NCBI GenBank assembly: GCA_045536815.1
Contig: JAZSOH010000018.1
Span: 1 to 64,000, forward strand
DNA from: UMGS1279 sp045536815
GTDB taxonomy: Bacteria > Bacillota > Clostridia > Oscillospirales > Acutalibacteraceae
Length of the DNA: 64,000 nt
Direction of reading: 5' to 3'
In this document: piece after piece, positions 27,097 through 35,770 of the stretch
Numbering within the stretch: the stretch's first letter is position 1
Layout: every line of letters starts with the position of its first letter
The notes under the pieces: model-generated
Databases searched by the model: none
Seen by the model: the letters and a program-made list of their open reading frames with translations, nothing else
Told to the model about the DNA's origin: nothing
Program-made: the position numbers and the translations under genes

Positions 27097-28479
27097 TTAA
27101 AGTGAGTTTACAAGCTCTTTAAATTTGTTTCCCCTTATTGCAAAGTTTGGAAAAGCGTCAAAACTTGCACAAGCGGGACTAAGTAAAACTGTATCGCCTT
27201 CGACAGCGTTTTGGTGGGCGATTTCAACCGCGTGGGCAAGGTCTTCGGCATGAATAATGGCAGGATTATAACCCGCGTAATTCGGCTCTGCCTTGACGGC
27301 ATTTTCAATTTTTGCCGCCGTCGGACCGGTTAGAATTAAAAGCTTAACCTTCTCTACAATGTAGGGGGCCATTGGCTCAAACGGGATTTGCTTATCATAG
27401 CCACCTGCAAGTAAAACAACGTTTTTATCAAAAGATTTAAGTCCGGCTATTGTTCTTGTTGGGCTAGTGCCTATCGAGTCGTTGTAGTATTTTACACCAT
27501 CAATTTCCCTTACAAACTCAATTCGGTGTTCAACACCCATAAACTCTTTTGCAACCTTTTTAATCTCATCTGCGCCAACATATCCCCAAACGGCAGCTGT
27601 GGCGGCAAGATAGTTTTCAACATTGTGTTCACCCATAATTGCAATATCAGATTTATGCATTAGCGGGGCCTTAATACCACGGTAGCTCATAAAGATATTA
27701 CCGTTTTCGTCGATAAACGAACCATTTTTAACGGGTTCGCGCATACTGAAATGTAATTTTTGACCGCGAACATCCTTTGAAAAACCGTTTGTTATTTCGT
27801 CACCAAAATTTAAAACAGTTCTGGAAAACGCGTTTTGATGAAGCATTATATTTTTCTTTGCGCCGACATATTCGTCCATATCCTTATGAACGTCAAGATG
27901 GTTAGGGGCAACGTTTGTAATAACCGCAACATCAGGGCTTTTGCGCATAGAAATAAGCTGAAAGGACGAAAGCTCAACCACAACGAAGTCTTCAGGCTTA
28001 ATATTATCAATTTCAGGAAGAAGAGGACGACCGATATTGCCGCCTACGTGAACTGTTTTACCCGCCGCCTCAAGCATTTTGGCAATAAGGGTTGTGGTGG
28101 TTGTTTTTCCGTCGGAGCCTGTTACCGCGAAAATTGTAGCAGGGCAAAGGTCAAAGAAAACCTCCATCTCGCTTGTAACGGCAATACCTCTTTTTCTTGC
28201 TTCTTTAAGCTCAGGCAAATAAAAATTCATACCGGGGGTACGGAAGATTATATCTACTTCAAGATTTTTAAGGTAGTCTTCACCAAGACGAAGCTCGGCA
28301 CCTGCGGCTTCAAGTCGGTCGGCAAGCTCGCCGATAGCCTCTCTGCTTCTTTTGTCACAAGCGAAAACCCTGGCGCCCATATTTAAAAATTTTAAAATAA
28401 GAGGTGTATTGCTTACACCGATACCACATAGCGCGATACGCTTATTTTCAAGTGAAGCAAAAAACTGTTTACAGTCCAT
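27097..28479 (-). CDS. murD: UDP-N-acetylmuramoylalanine--D-glutamate ligase
   Basis: MurD adds D-Glu to UDP-MurNAc-L-Ala in cytosolic peptidoglycan synthesis. The 460-residue protein has the three Mur-ligase domains: an N-terminal UDP-binding Rossmann domain (GIGVSNTPL near 14), the ATP site GSDGKTTTT near 115, the HNVENYLAA segment and the C-terminal domain with YNDSIGTSPTRT and LSPACASFDAF. ATG at 28479 with GGGAGG upstream is the likely start; a longer ATG at 28506 would place that site inside the gene. It is separate from any dcw cluster. Confidence 0.95.
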   Translation of the reverse strand: MDCKQFFASLENKRIALCGIGVSNTPLILKFLNMGARVFACDKRSREAIGELADRLEAAGAELRLGEDYLKNLEVDIIFRTPGMNFYLPELKEARKRGIAVTSEMEVFFDLCPATIFAVTGSDGKTTTTTLIAKMLEAAGKTVHVGGNIGRPLLPEIDNIKPEDFVVVELSSFQLISMRKSPDVAVITNVAPNHLDVHKDMDEYVGAKKNIMLHQNAFSRTVLNFGDEITNGFSKDVRGQKLHFSMREPVKNGSFIDENGNIFMSYRGIKAPLMHKSDIAIMGEHNVENYLAATAAVWGYVGADEIKKVAKEFMGVEHRIEFVREIDGVKYYNDSIGTSPTRTIAGLKSFDKNVVLLAGGYDKQIPFEPMAPYIVEKVKLLILTGPTAAKIENAVKAEPNYAGYNPAIIHAEDLAHAVEIAHQNAVEGDTVLLSPACASFDAFPNFAIRGNKFKELVNSL

Positions 28480-28612
28480 AAACCGTCCTCCCGAAAGTTT
28501 TTTCATCTAATTTATTATACAAATTTTATGCCTAAATATCAACCGCTATATAAAAATATTTACCATTTTTTTGAAAAAACCTGAAAAAAGGAAAATTTAT
28601 CGCTTTAAAGTG

Positions 28613-28640
28613 TTGACAAATTCTTAAAATTTGATATAAT
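28613..28640 (+). promoter_or_regulatory. Promoter of the aroF-tyrA leader
   Basis: Consensus TTGACA (28613-28618) and TATAAT (28635-28640) with a 16-bp spacer lie ahead of the leader peptide. Confidence 0.88.
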
Positions 28641-28675
28641 AAACACATAATTTTTTTAGAAGGAAAGGGTATTTT

Positions 28676-28765
28676 ATGCTTAAAAAATTTGCTGGCACAT
28701 ATTATTATACCTACTTTTACCGCTACTCGGTAGAAGAATTTTGTGCTGCAGATATTTTAGGTTAA
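28676..28765 (+). CDS. Tyrosine-rich leader peptide
   Basis: A 29-codon frame starts ATG at 28676 with AAGGAAAGGG upstream. Codons 9-17 read Tyr-Tyr-Tyr-Thr-Tyr-Phe-Tyr-Arg-Tyr: six Tyr and one Phe in nine codons. The frame ends 21 bp before a terminator hairpin, and the next genes are DAHP synthase and prephenate dehydrogenase, the enzymes of tyrosine synthesis. TTGTGC at 28741-28746 can pair with GCACAG of the terminator's 5' arm, giving a simple antiterminator. A ribosome stalled at the Tyr codons would leave this segment free and so permit transcription. This is classic amino-acid attenuation; the pairing is my reading, not a computed fold. Confidence 0.88.
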   Translation: MLKKFAGTYYYTYFYRYSVEEFCAADILG

Positions 28766-28786
28766 TACATTTACCTATAATTTTTT

Positions 28787-28819
28787 TGCCGCACAGTTTT
28801 TCTGTGTGGCATTTTTTTT
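28787..28819 (+). terminator. Attenuator terminator of aroF-tyrA
   Basis: The stem TGCCGCACAG/CTGTGTGGCA (one G-U pair) with a TTTTT loop is followed by eight T residues, 12 bases before the aroF start. Confidence 0.9.
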
Positions 28820-28831
28820 GGAGGAATTAAA

Positions 28832-29830
28832 GTGATAGCGGTAATTAAAAACAGTGCGACAAAAGAACAAATTGAGCATTTGGTTTCTTGGCTTAAAAGT
28901 CAGGAGCTTGACGTACATATTTCAAGAGGAGCAGATTATACCGTTTTAGGACTTGTTGGAGACACCACCAAGGTTGATATTGACCTTTTATCTAACCTTG
29001 CAATAGTTGAAACAGCTAAGCGTGTTTCCGAGCCTTTTAAACAGTGTAACCGAAAATTCAAACCCGAAGATACTGTTATTTCGGTTGGAGACACCAAGAT
29101 AGGTGGCGGCAATTTCTCAATAATTGCAGGGCCCTGCTCTATTGAGTCTGAAGAGCAAATTATAGCAGTCGCAAAGGCGGTTAAAAAGGCAGGTGCCACG
29201 CTTCTTCGTGGCGGCGCCTTTAAACCCCGTACCTCACCTTATGATTTCCAAGGGCTTAAGGCCGATGGCTTAGAGCTTCTTTTAGAGGCGAAGAAGGAAA
29301 CGGGCATGCCCATTGTTAGCGAGATTATGAACCCCAATCATCTATCGCTTTTTGAGGATGTTGACGTTATACAGGTTGGCGCTAGAAATATGCAGAATTT
29401 CGAGCTTTTAAAAGAACTTGGTAAAACGAGCAAGACAATTCTTTTGAAAAGGGGTCTTGCCAATACAATAAAAGAGTTTTTAATGAGCGCGGAATATATT
29501 ATGTCGGAGGGTAACAGTAATATAATACTTTGCGAAAGGGGAATTCGCACATACGAAACATACACAAGAAACACAATGGATATTTCGGCGATTCCTGTTT
29601 TGAAAGAGCTTACCCATTTGCCCGTTATTGCCGACCCAAGCCACGCAACAGGCAAATCAAAGCTTGTTTTACCAATGTCTTTAGCCTCTGTTGCGGCGGG
29701 TGCAGACGGACTTATGATAGAGGTGCATAACGACCCCGCAAAAGCCCTTTGCGATGGTGCACAGTCGCTTACTCCCGAACAGTTCGGCGAGGTAGTTAAG
29801 AAGGTTGAAACAGTAAAAAGCGTACTTTAA
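28832..29830 (+). CDS. aroF: 3-deoxy-7-phosphoheptulonate synthase (type I-beta)
   Basis: Condenses phosphoenolpyruvate and erythrose 4-phosphate, the first step to aromatic amino acids. The 332-residue protein has an N-terminal ferredoxin-like regulatory domain (about 1-68) fused to the TIM-barrel catalytic domain, the layout of the Thermotoga enzyme that is inhibited by Tyr and Phe. Motifs: IAGPCSIESEEQ near 94, GGAFKPRTSPYDFQG, KRGLANTIKEFL and DPSHATGKSKLV. GTG start with GGAGGAATTAA upstream. Expression is likely set by the Tyr leader peptide, so both the gene and the enzyme would respond to tyrosine. Confidence 0.95.
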   Translation: MIAVIKNSATKEQIEHLVSWLKSQELDVHISRGADYTVLGLVGDTTKVDIDLLSNLAIVETAKRVSEPFKQCNRKFKPEDTVISVGDTKIGGGNFSIIAGPCSIESEEQIIAVAKAVKKAGATLLRGGAFKPRTSPYDFQGLKADGLELLLEAKKETGMPIVSEIMNPNHLSLFEDVDVIQVGARNMQNFELLKELGKTSKTILLKRGLANTIKEFLMSAEYIMSEGNSNIILCERGIRTYETYTRNTMDISAIPVLKELTHLPVIADPSHATGKSKLVLPMSLASVAAGADGLMIEVHNDPAKALCDGAQSLTPEQFGEVVKKVETVKSVL

Positions 29831-29874
29831 GCAAAATTAATTTATATATTTTTTTAGAAAAAGAGGGACTTAAT

Positions 29875-30705
29875 ATGACAGTTGGAATAGTAGGTCTAGG
29901 TCTTATAGGCGGCTCGGTTGCAAAGGCATTTAAAGCCGCCGGACACAGTATTTTAGCCTTTGATACTGACAAAATTATGCTTGATTATTCGGTTATGTGC
30001 GAGGTTACTGACAAGGTACTCACAAAAGAAAACCTTAATGAATGTGATATTTTATTCCTTGCCGCTTTCCCAAAGGTTTGTGCGCAGTATTTAGAGGAAA
30101 TGTCGGAGTATATATCCAAAGATGCTTTGGTAATAGACTGTTGCGGAACAAAGCGAGAGATTTGCAAGGTTGGTTTTGAAAAGGCAGAAAAATACGGCTT
30201 CACCTTTGTTGGCGGTCATCCAATGGCAGGTACCCATAAATCTGGCTTTAAATATAGCAGAGAAAATATGTTTAGCGGTGCGCCTATGGTTATTGTTCCG
30301 CCAAGGTTTGACGATATGCAGCTTTTAGATAGGGTTAAAAAGGCTTTGGCGCCTTTAATGTTTGGTAGCATATCGGTAACAACTGCAGAGAAGCATGACA
30401 AGATGATAGCCTTTACATCACAAATGGCTCATATAGTATCAAACGCTTTTGTTAAAAGCCCAACCGCGTTGGAGCATAAGGGCTTTTCGGCAGGAAGCTA
30501 TAAGGATTTAACCCGTGTTGCTTGGCTTAATCCTGCGATGTGGACAGAACTATTTTTAGAAAATGGCGATTTTCTACTCGAAGAATTAAACACCTTGATT
30601 GATAATCTTTTAAAGGTTAAAGCTTCTATTGAAAAGGGTGATAAAGCTACCCTTTTTGACCTTTTGGAAGAGGGAAGAAAGATTAAAGGCGAAATTGATG
30701 GATAA
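29875..30705 (+). CDS. tyrA: Prephenate dehydrogenase
   Basis: Oxidatively decarboxylates prephenate to 4-hydroxyphenylpyruvate, the tyrosine branch. The 276-residue protein has the NAD(P)-binding GIVGLGLIGGS at the N terminus, the GGHPMAGTHKSG motif with the catalytic His near 118 and the SQMAHIVSNAFV helix. It lacks a C-terminal ACT domain, so feedback control probably rests on AroF and the leader peptide. It lies 44 bp after aroF in the same transcript; AAAGAGGGAC precedes its ATG. Confidence 0.93.
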   Translation: MTVGIVGLGLIGGSVAKAFKAAGHSILAFDTDKIMLDYSVMCEVTDKVLTKENLNECDILFLAAFPKVCAQYLEEMSEYISKDALVIDCCGTKREICKVGFEKAEKYGFTFVGGHPMAGTHKSGFKYSRENMFSGAPMVIVPPRFDDMQLLDRVKKALAPLMFGSISVTTAEKHDKMIAFTSQMAHIVSNAFVKSPTALEHKGFSAGSYKDLTRVAWLNPAMWTELFLENGDFLLEELNTLIDNLLKVKASIEKGDKATLFDLLEEGRKIKGEIDG

Positions 30706-30731
30706 AATAGGTTTCTAATTTAAAAATTTTG

Positions 30732-30792
30732 TTGTAATTAGAAAACTTATGTGCTAAAATGGTTATTAACAAAGTCGGTCTTTTGACCGACT
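30732..30792 (+). promoter_or_regulatory. nfnAB promoter with hairpin at the 5' end
   Basis: TTGTAA (30732-30737) and TAAAAT (30755-30760) are 17 bp apart. A perfect 8-bp hairpin (AGTCGGTC arms, TTTT loop, 30773-30792) starts about six bases after the expected start site and is followed by a short T-rich run. It also resembles a terminator for tyrA read-through. Confidence 0.6.
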
Positions 30793-30818
30793 GTACTTTT
30801 TTTACTTGAGGTGAAAAC

Positions 30819-31661
30819 GTGTTTCGTATAGTAAGCAAGGTCCCACTTACCAAAACTGTTACAAAAATGGTTGTTGAGGCTCCTTTTATCGCAAAAAAGG
30901 CAGAGCCGGGTCAATTTATAATTTTTCGTGCTAAAGAGGATAGCGAACGCGTTCCTCTTACTATTGCGGATTTTGATAGGCAGCTTGGTACAGTTACCAT
31001 AATTTATCAGGTGGTTGGCGGCTCTACAATGGAGCTTGACTCTTTAAATGAAGGCGACTATATTTTAGATTTTGTTGGTCCACTGGGCACTAAAAGTAAA
31101 CTAGAGGGACTAAAAAAGGTTGCAGTTGTTGGTGGCGGCGTAGGTGGCGCTATTGCTTATCCTATCGCAAAAAAGCTAAACAGCTTGGGAGCTACCGTAC
31201 ATACCGTTATGGGCTTTAGAAACAAAGATTTAGTTATTTTGGAAGATGAGTTTAAAAAGGTTAGCGATACCTTTAAAATAATGACAGATGACGGTAGCTA
31301 CGGCGAAAAAGGTCTTGTTACAAACGCTTTGGAAAGCCTTATTTTAGAGGGTAATGAGTATGACGAGGTTTTCGCTATAGGACCGCTTGTTATGATGAAA
31401 TTCGTTAGCCTGTTGACAAAAAAATACGGCATCAAAACAACCGTTAGTATGAATCCTATTATGATTGATGGGACAGGTATGTGCGGTGGTTGTAGGCTTA
31501 CAGTTGGTGGCGAAACAAAGTTCGCTTGTGTTGACGGTCCCGATTTTGACGGTCATCTTGTAGATTTTGACGAGGCTATGAAACGTTCTGATATGTATAA
31601 AGATTTTGAGCAGCATTCACGCGAGGCAGACTGCAATTTGCTCAAAAAGGGGGATAAATAA
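30819..31661 (+). CDS. nfnA: NfnA-type ferredoxin:NADP oxidoreductase alpha subunit
   Basis: Small subunit of the NADH-dependent reduced ferredoxin:NADP oxidoreductase, a flavin-based bifurcating enzyme that balances ferredoxin, NADH and NADPH in anaerobes. The 280-residue protein has an FAD domain with RVPLTIAD near 46, an NAD domain with VVGGGVGGAIAYP near 103 and a [2Fe-2S] Cys motif DGTGMCGGCR near 217 with a further Cys downstream. The layout is shared with PyrK and with sulfide dehydrogenase subunits; the partner gene decides for NfnA. GTG start with GAGGTG upstream. The partner starts immediately after its stop. Confidence 0.85.
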   Translation: MFRIVSKVPLTKTVTKMVVEAPFIAKKAEPGQFIIFRAKEDSERVPLTIADFDRQLGTVTIIYQVVGGSTMELDSLNEGDYILDFVGPLGTKSKLEGLKKVAVVGGGVGGAIAYPIAKKLNSLGATVHTVMGFRNKDLVILEDEFKKVSDTFKIMTDDGSYGEKGLVTNALESLILEGNEYDEVFAIGPLVMMKFVSLLTKKYGIKTTVSMNPIMIDGTGMCGGCRLTVGGETKFACVDGPDFDGHLVDFDEAMKRSDMYKDFEQHSREADCNLLKKGDK

Positions 31662-33056
31662 ATGGTAGAAAAAAATATGTCCCCTAAAAAAACAAAGATG
31701 CCTACTTTGGCAGCGGATATAAGAAATAAAACCTTTAGCGAGGTTTCTCTAGGGTATACTTCCGAAATGGCTGTTTCAGAGGCTAAAAGGTGCCTTAGCT
31801 GCCCTAACAAGCCCTGTAAAACTGCCTGCCCTGTTGGTATTGATATACCAAGGTTTATTTCCTTTGTTGCAAAGGGCGATTTTGAAAGCGCCTATGAGGT
31901 TATAAGTGAAAGCTCCTCGCTTCCTGCTGTTTGCGGTAGGGTTTGCCCACAAGAAAATCAGTGCGAGGGCAAATGCGTAAGGGGACTTAAAGGCGAAAGC
32001 GTGGGTATTGGAAGGCTGGAACGCTTTGTTGCCGATTGGTATAGGGAAAATGTCTCAAAAGAGGTTTTGCCCCCTAAATCAAACGGCAAAAAGGTTGCTA
32101 TTATCGGTTCGGGACCAAGCGGACTTACCGCCGCGGGTGACCTTGCAAAAAAAGGCTACGATGTTACGATTTTTGAGGCGCTTCATACTGCGGGTGGTGT
32201 TTTAGTTTACGGAATTCCTGAATTCAGGCTCCCTAAAAACATTGTTGCCAGTGAGGTTGAGGGACTTAAAAAGCTTGGCGTTAAGATAGAAACCAATATG
32301 GTAATAGGCAAGGTGCTCTATATAGATGAGCTTTTTGAAATGGGTTACGAGGCAGTTTATATTGCTTCGGGCGCGGGGCTACCGAAATTTATGGGTATCC
32401 CGGGTGAGAGCTTAAAGGGTGTTTATTCCGCTAATGAATATTTAACCCGAATAAATCTTATGAAGGCTTACCTTGATAGTAGCAAAACCCCAATAAAGAA
32501 AAGCGAAAAGGTTGCAGTTGTTGGCGGCGGTAACGTTGCTATGGATGCCGCAAGAAGTGCAAAGCGCTTAGGCGCGAAAGAGGTTTACATTGTTTATAGG
32601 CGCGGTATGGAAGAGCTTCCCGCAAGGAAAGAAGAGGTTGAACACGCTATAGAGGAGGGAATTATTTTCAAAACCCTCACAACACCTATAGAGGTTTTGG
32701 GTGATGAAAAAGGTAATGTCTGCGGTATGGTTTGTGCCGAGATGGAGCTTGGAAACCCCGACGAAAGCGGTAGAAGAAGACCCGTTTTGAAGGAAAATAG
32801 CGAGTTTACTCTTACTATTGATACTATGATAATGTCGATAGGAACAAGCCCAAATCCACTTATTAGAAGCACAACTCCCGGCCTTGAAGCCGACAAAAGA
32901 GGCTGTATTATCACAAAAGACGAAAGCGGCCTTACATCAAGAGAGGGTGTGTACGCAGGTGGCGACGCGGTAACAGGCGCCGCAACCGTAATACTTGCAA
33001 TGGGGGCAGGAAAAACTGCTGCCGGTGCAATTGATGAGTATTTAAAGAATAAATAG
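31662..33056 (+). CDS. nfnB: NfnB-type NADPH subunit (GltA-like)
   Basis: Large subunit of the same complex, homologous to the small subunit of glutamate synthase. The 464-residue protein has two N-terminal [4Fe-4S] Cys groups (CLSCPNKPCKTACPVG near 44 and CGRVCPQENQCEGKC near 86), an FAD site IIGSGPSGLTAAGDL near 143 and an NADP site VVGGGNVAMDAARSAKRLG. No glutamate synthase large subunit is adjacent, and the alpha subunit precedes it directly, which supports NfnAB rather than GltBD. GGGGGATAA upstream is the ribosome binding site. A strong terminator follows. Confidence 0.88.
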   Translation: MVEKNMSPKKTKMPTLAADIRNKTFSEVSLGYTSEMAVSEAKRCLSCPNKPCKTACPVGIDIPRFISFVAKGDFESAYEVISESSSLPAVCGRVCPQENQCEGKCVRGLKGESVGIGRLERFVADWYRENVSKEVLPPKSNGKKVAIIGSGPSGLTAAGDLAKKGYDVTIFEALHTAGGVLVYGIPEFRLPKNIVASEVEGLKKLGVKIETNMVIGKVLYIDELFEMGYEAVYIASGAGLPKFMGIPGESLKGVYSANEYLTRINLMKAYLDSSKTPIKKSEKVAVVGGGNVAMDAARSAKRLGAKEVYIVYRRGMEELPARKEEVEHAIEEGIIFKTLTTPIEVLGDEKGNVCGMVCAEMELGNPDESGRRRPVLKENSEFTLTIDTMIMSIGTSPNPLIRSTTPGLEADKRGCIITKDESGLTSREGVYAGGDAVTGAATVILAMGAGKTAAGAIDEYLKNK

Positions 33057-33062
33057 TATATT

Positions 33063-33107
33063 AAACCCCTAAGGGCGAATGGTATCGCCCTTAGGGGTTT
33101 ACATTTT
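33063..33107 (+). terminator. Terminator of nfnAB
   Basis: A 16-bp perfect stem (AAACCCCTAAGGGCGA arms) is followed by ACATTTTTTAC. Confidence 0.92.
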
Positions 33108-33161
33108 TTACTATATTTTTTTACAGTATTTAAGGGCTTAAAATAAAAGGGGAAGGCGTGG

Positions 33162-33331
33162 TATAATTTGTGTAGCCAAAGCACTTAAACCTGACCAGCC
33201 TAAAAGGGCGGTTTTAAGGTATCTTTTGGCTCTTTGTCGCATATAGGCGACAGGATTTACAAGTATTTTAACAAAGCCACAGCGAAAAATACTTGTTTCA
33301 AAATCTGATTCAAGTTTAAATGCTTTGGCTA
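33162..33331 (+). promoter_or_regulatory. Structured 5' element of the SH3/C39 gene (riboswitch-like)
   Basis: An extended -10 (TGGTATAAT, ending 33167) would start RNA near 33174. From there to 33331 lies a 159-bp unit closed by an 18-bp inverted repeat (33173-33190 with 33314-33331, one G-T pair). Inside are an 11-bp stem (33259-33269 with 33286-33296), a GTCGC/GCGAC hairpin (33236-33251) and a TAAAA/TTTTA hairpin near 33201-33216. AGCCAAA at 33174-33180 can pair either with TTTGGCT at 33226-33232 or with TTTGGCT at 33324-33330. These exclusive pairings just before a ribosome binding site suggest a regulatory RNA. I do not recognise it as ydaO, c-di-GMP or any other class. Its first 65 bases recur at 55423-55488. 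Confidence 0.6.
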
Positions 33332-33359
33332 GCCTTTATTGGCGGAAAGGAAGGGAAAA

Positions 33360-34313
33360 ATGAAAAAACTTTTCAAAATATTATCGGTGCTTATAATGGT
33401 TTTTGCTCTTGTAATGCCTATAAAAACATCGGCGGCTACAATGAGTTCAAAGGCGGGAATTGTAGCAACCGAAAGCGATAACCTGAATGTTAGGAAAACG
33501 GCAAGTACCAAGGGGACTATTTTAACTTCGCTTAAAAAAGGTAGCTACATAACCCTAATTTCTAAATCAGGAGATTGGTGGTATGTAGAATATTCTAAGG
33601 GGAAATATGGTTACTGCCATTTAGATTATATTAAAACAAAAAGCGGCACTGCTAAACGGGTAAATCTTTCTTCGGGTACACTAAATGTAAGAAGTAAGGC
33701 AGGTACAAGCCAAAAAATTGTAGGGTCGCTTTCAAATAATCAAATCGTTATAGTTTTAAGCGAATCAGATGGATGGAGCAGGGTGCTTTATGACGGCACG
33801 AAAACAGGCTTTGTTAGTAGTAAATACCTTAGTAGCAGTAGTGTAAAAACCGTAAAACTGAGTGTGCCTAGCTTTAAGCAAACCGACTCGCGTTGGGCAA
33901 ATGTAAAGATTGGAAGCTCAGGTAAAACTATTTCTCAAATAGGTTGTGCCACAACCGCTATCGCTATGGTTGAAAGCTATAGGCAAGGCAAAACTATAAC
34001 CCCCGATGTTATGAGCAAAAGACTTAAATACACATCTTCGGGTAGCGTTTATTGGCCATCTCACTATACCGTCGTTACAAGCAGTAGTGGATATATTTCA
34101 AAAATAAAGTCAAAAATTGATTCAAAGAAACCAATACTTTTCGGCGCCAAGAATAAATACGGAGCGCAACACTGGGTTGTGGTAATAGGTTATACGGGCT
34201 CGGGTAATAAAACAAGCGACTTTTTAATTAACGACCCCGGTAGCAACAAAAGAACAACCCTTGCACAGTTTTTAAGCGCATACCCAACATTTTATAAATA
34301 TTTTAGCTATTAA
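33360..34313 (+). CDS. Secreted SH3-domain, C39-like peptidase
   Basis: Exported protein of 317 residues. A Sec signal peptide (1-25, KTSAA cleavage region) is followed by two bacterial SH3 domains (about 35-95 and 98-160; each has the LNVR motif) that usually bind cell wall, then a papain-like C39_2 domain. Catalytic residues: Cys in IGCATTAIAM, His in AQHWVVVIGY and Asp in LINDPGS. It may be a wall-bound protease or peptidoglycan endopeptidase. ATG at 33360 with GGAAAGGAAGGG upstream is preferred over an upstream ATG-less frame from 33339. The structured element at 33173-33331 probably controls it. Confidence 0.85.
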   Translation: MKKLFKILSVLIMVFALVMPIKTSAATMSSKAGIVATESDNLNVRKTASTKGTILTSLKKGSYITLISKSGDWWYVEYSKGKYGYCHLDYIKTKSGTAKRVNLSSGTLNVRSKAGTSQKIVGSLSNNQIVIVLSESDGWSRVLYDGTKTGFVSSKYLSSSSVKTVKLSVPSFKQTDSRWANVKIGSSGKTISQIGCATTAIAMVESYRQGKTITPDVMSKRLKYTSSGSVYWPSHYTVVTSSSGYISKIKSKIDSKKPILFGAKNKYGAQHWVVVIGYTGSGNKTSDFLINDPGSNKRTTLAQFLSAYPTFYKYFSY

Positions 34314-34347
34314 AAAAATCCCAAACGGAATTTCCGTTTGGGATTTT
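34312..34347. terminator. Bidirectional terminator
   Basis: A stem of about 15 bp (ATCCCAAACGGA arms) with A and T tails serves the C39 gene and the convergent asnS. Confidence 0.92.
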
Positions 34348-34352
34348 TGAAT

Positions 34353-35744
34353 TTAAAATTCTGCGTTGCCGACAGTTCTTGGATAAAGTAAAACGTCGCG
34401 GATATTGGACATACCTGTAAGGTACATAATTGCCCTTTCAAAGCCAAGGCCAAAACCTGCGTGTTTTGTTCCGCCGTATTTACGAAGGTCCATATACCAC
34501 CAATAATCTTCTTCGTTAAGGCCAAATTCTTTAATTCTTTCGGCCAAAACATCAAATCTTTCTTCTCTTTGGCTGCCGCCTATAATCTCGCCGATGCCGG
34601 GAACAAGACAGTCCATAGCGGCAACGGTTTTACCGTCATCGTTAAGGCGCATATAAAATGCCTTAATCTCCTTCGGATAGTCGGTAACGAAAACGGGACG
34701 CTTGAAGATTTCTTCAGTGAGGTAACGCTCGTGCTCGGTTTGTAAATCACAGCCCCACTCAACCTTAAAGTCAAACTTATCGTTATTTTTCTTTAAAAGT
34801 TCAATGGCTTCGGTGTAGGTTACTCTGCCAAAATCGGCTTCAACAATACCCTTAAGGCGCTCAATTAGGCCGTTATCAACAAACTTGTTGAAAAACTCCA
34901 TCTCTTCGGGGGCGTTTTCCAAAACGTAGTTAATAACAAATTTAAGCATATCCTCAGCAAGTGCCATATCGTCGTTTAAGTCGGCAAAAGCAATTTCAGG
35001 CTCAATCATCCAAAACTCTGCCGCGTGGCGAGTAGTGTTAGAGTTTTCTGCACGGAAGGTGGGGCCAAAGGTATAAACGTTTCTAAATGCCATAGCGTAG
35101 GTTTCGGCGCTAAGCTGACCGCTAACCGTTAGGTTGGCCGACTTACCGAAAAAGTCTTTGGAATAATCAACCCTTCCGTCCTCGGTAGGAATGTTTTCTA
35201 AATCAAGTGTAGTAACGCGGAACATTTCACCCGCACCCTCACAGTCGCTGGCTGTGATAATGGGTGTATGTGTATAAACAAAGTTTCTTTCGTTAAAAAA
35301 CTTGTGAATTGCATACGCCGCAAGAGAACGAACACGGAAAACCGCAGAGAATGTGTTTGTTCTGGGCCTTAGGTGAGCAATGGTACGAAGATACTCAAGT
35401 GAATGGCGCTTTTTCTGAAGCGGATAATCGGGAGTAGATGTACCCTCAACCTCAATTTTAGAAGCCTTAATTTCAAAGGGTTGTTTTGCTTCGGGGGTAA
35501 GCACCAAGGCACCCTCAATATTAAGGGCGGCGCCACCGTTTTGTGAAGCAATTTCTTTATAGTTTTCTAAAATTTCGCTTTCGAAAACAACCTGAATGTT
35601 TTTAAAGAAAGTGCCATCATTTACCTCGATAAACCCAAAAACGTTTGATGAACGAATTGTTCTTATCCAACCCGAAATTTTAACCTGTTGGTCTTTAAAG
35701 CTTTCGGGATTTCTAAAAATCTCTTTAACAGTTGTTTTAATCAT
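34353..35744 (-). CDS. asnS: Asparaginyl-tRNA synthetase
   Basis: Class IIb synthetase of 463 residues charging tRNA-Asn. An N-terminal OB-fold anticodon-binding domain (about 16-110, KISGWIRTIRSSNVFGFIEV) precedes the class II core: motif 2 as TFRAENSNTTRHAAEFWMIE near 240 and motif 3 as GFGLGFERAIMYL near 430. It follows asnA by 26 bp in the same operon, so the cell makes free asparagine and charges it directly instead of relying only on transamidation. Confidence 0.96.
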   Translation of the reverse strand: MIKTTVKEIFRNPESFKDQQVKISGWIRTIRSSNVFGFIEVNDGTFFKNIQVVFESEILENYKEIASQNGGAALNIEGALVLTPEAKQPFEIKASKIEVEGTSTPDYPLQKKRHSLEYLRTIAHLRPRTNTFSAVFRVRSLAAYAIHKFFNERNFVYTHTPIITASDCEGAGEMFRVTTLDLENIPTEDGRVDYSKDFFGKSANLTVSGQLSAETYAMAFRNVYTFGPTFRAENSNTTRHAAEFWMIEPEIAFADLNDDMALAEDMLKFVINYVLENAPEEMEFFNKFVDNGLIERLKGIVEADFGRVTYTEAIELLKKNNDKFDFKVEWGCDLQTEHERYLTEEIFKRPVFVTDYPKEIKAFYMRLNDDGKTVAAMDCLVPGIGEIIGGSQREERFDVLAERIKEFGLNEEDYWWYMDLRKYGGTKHAGFGLGFERAIMYLTGMSNIRDVLLYPRTVGNAEF

Positions 35745-35770
35745 AATTTTCCTCCAAAAAAACCTACGAT

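Noticed and set aside
33173..33331. ydaO (c-di-AMP) riboswitch, common before SH3 and wall genes
   Set aside because: The conserved GGGG-ACCC and CGAACC segments are not present.
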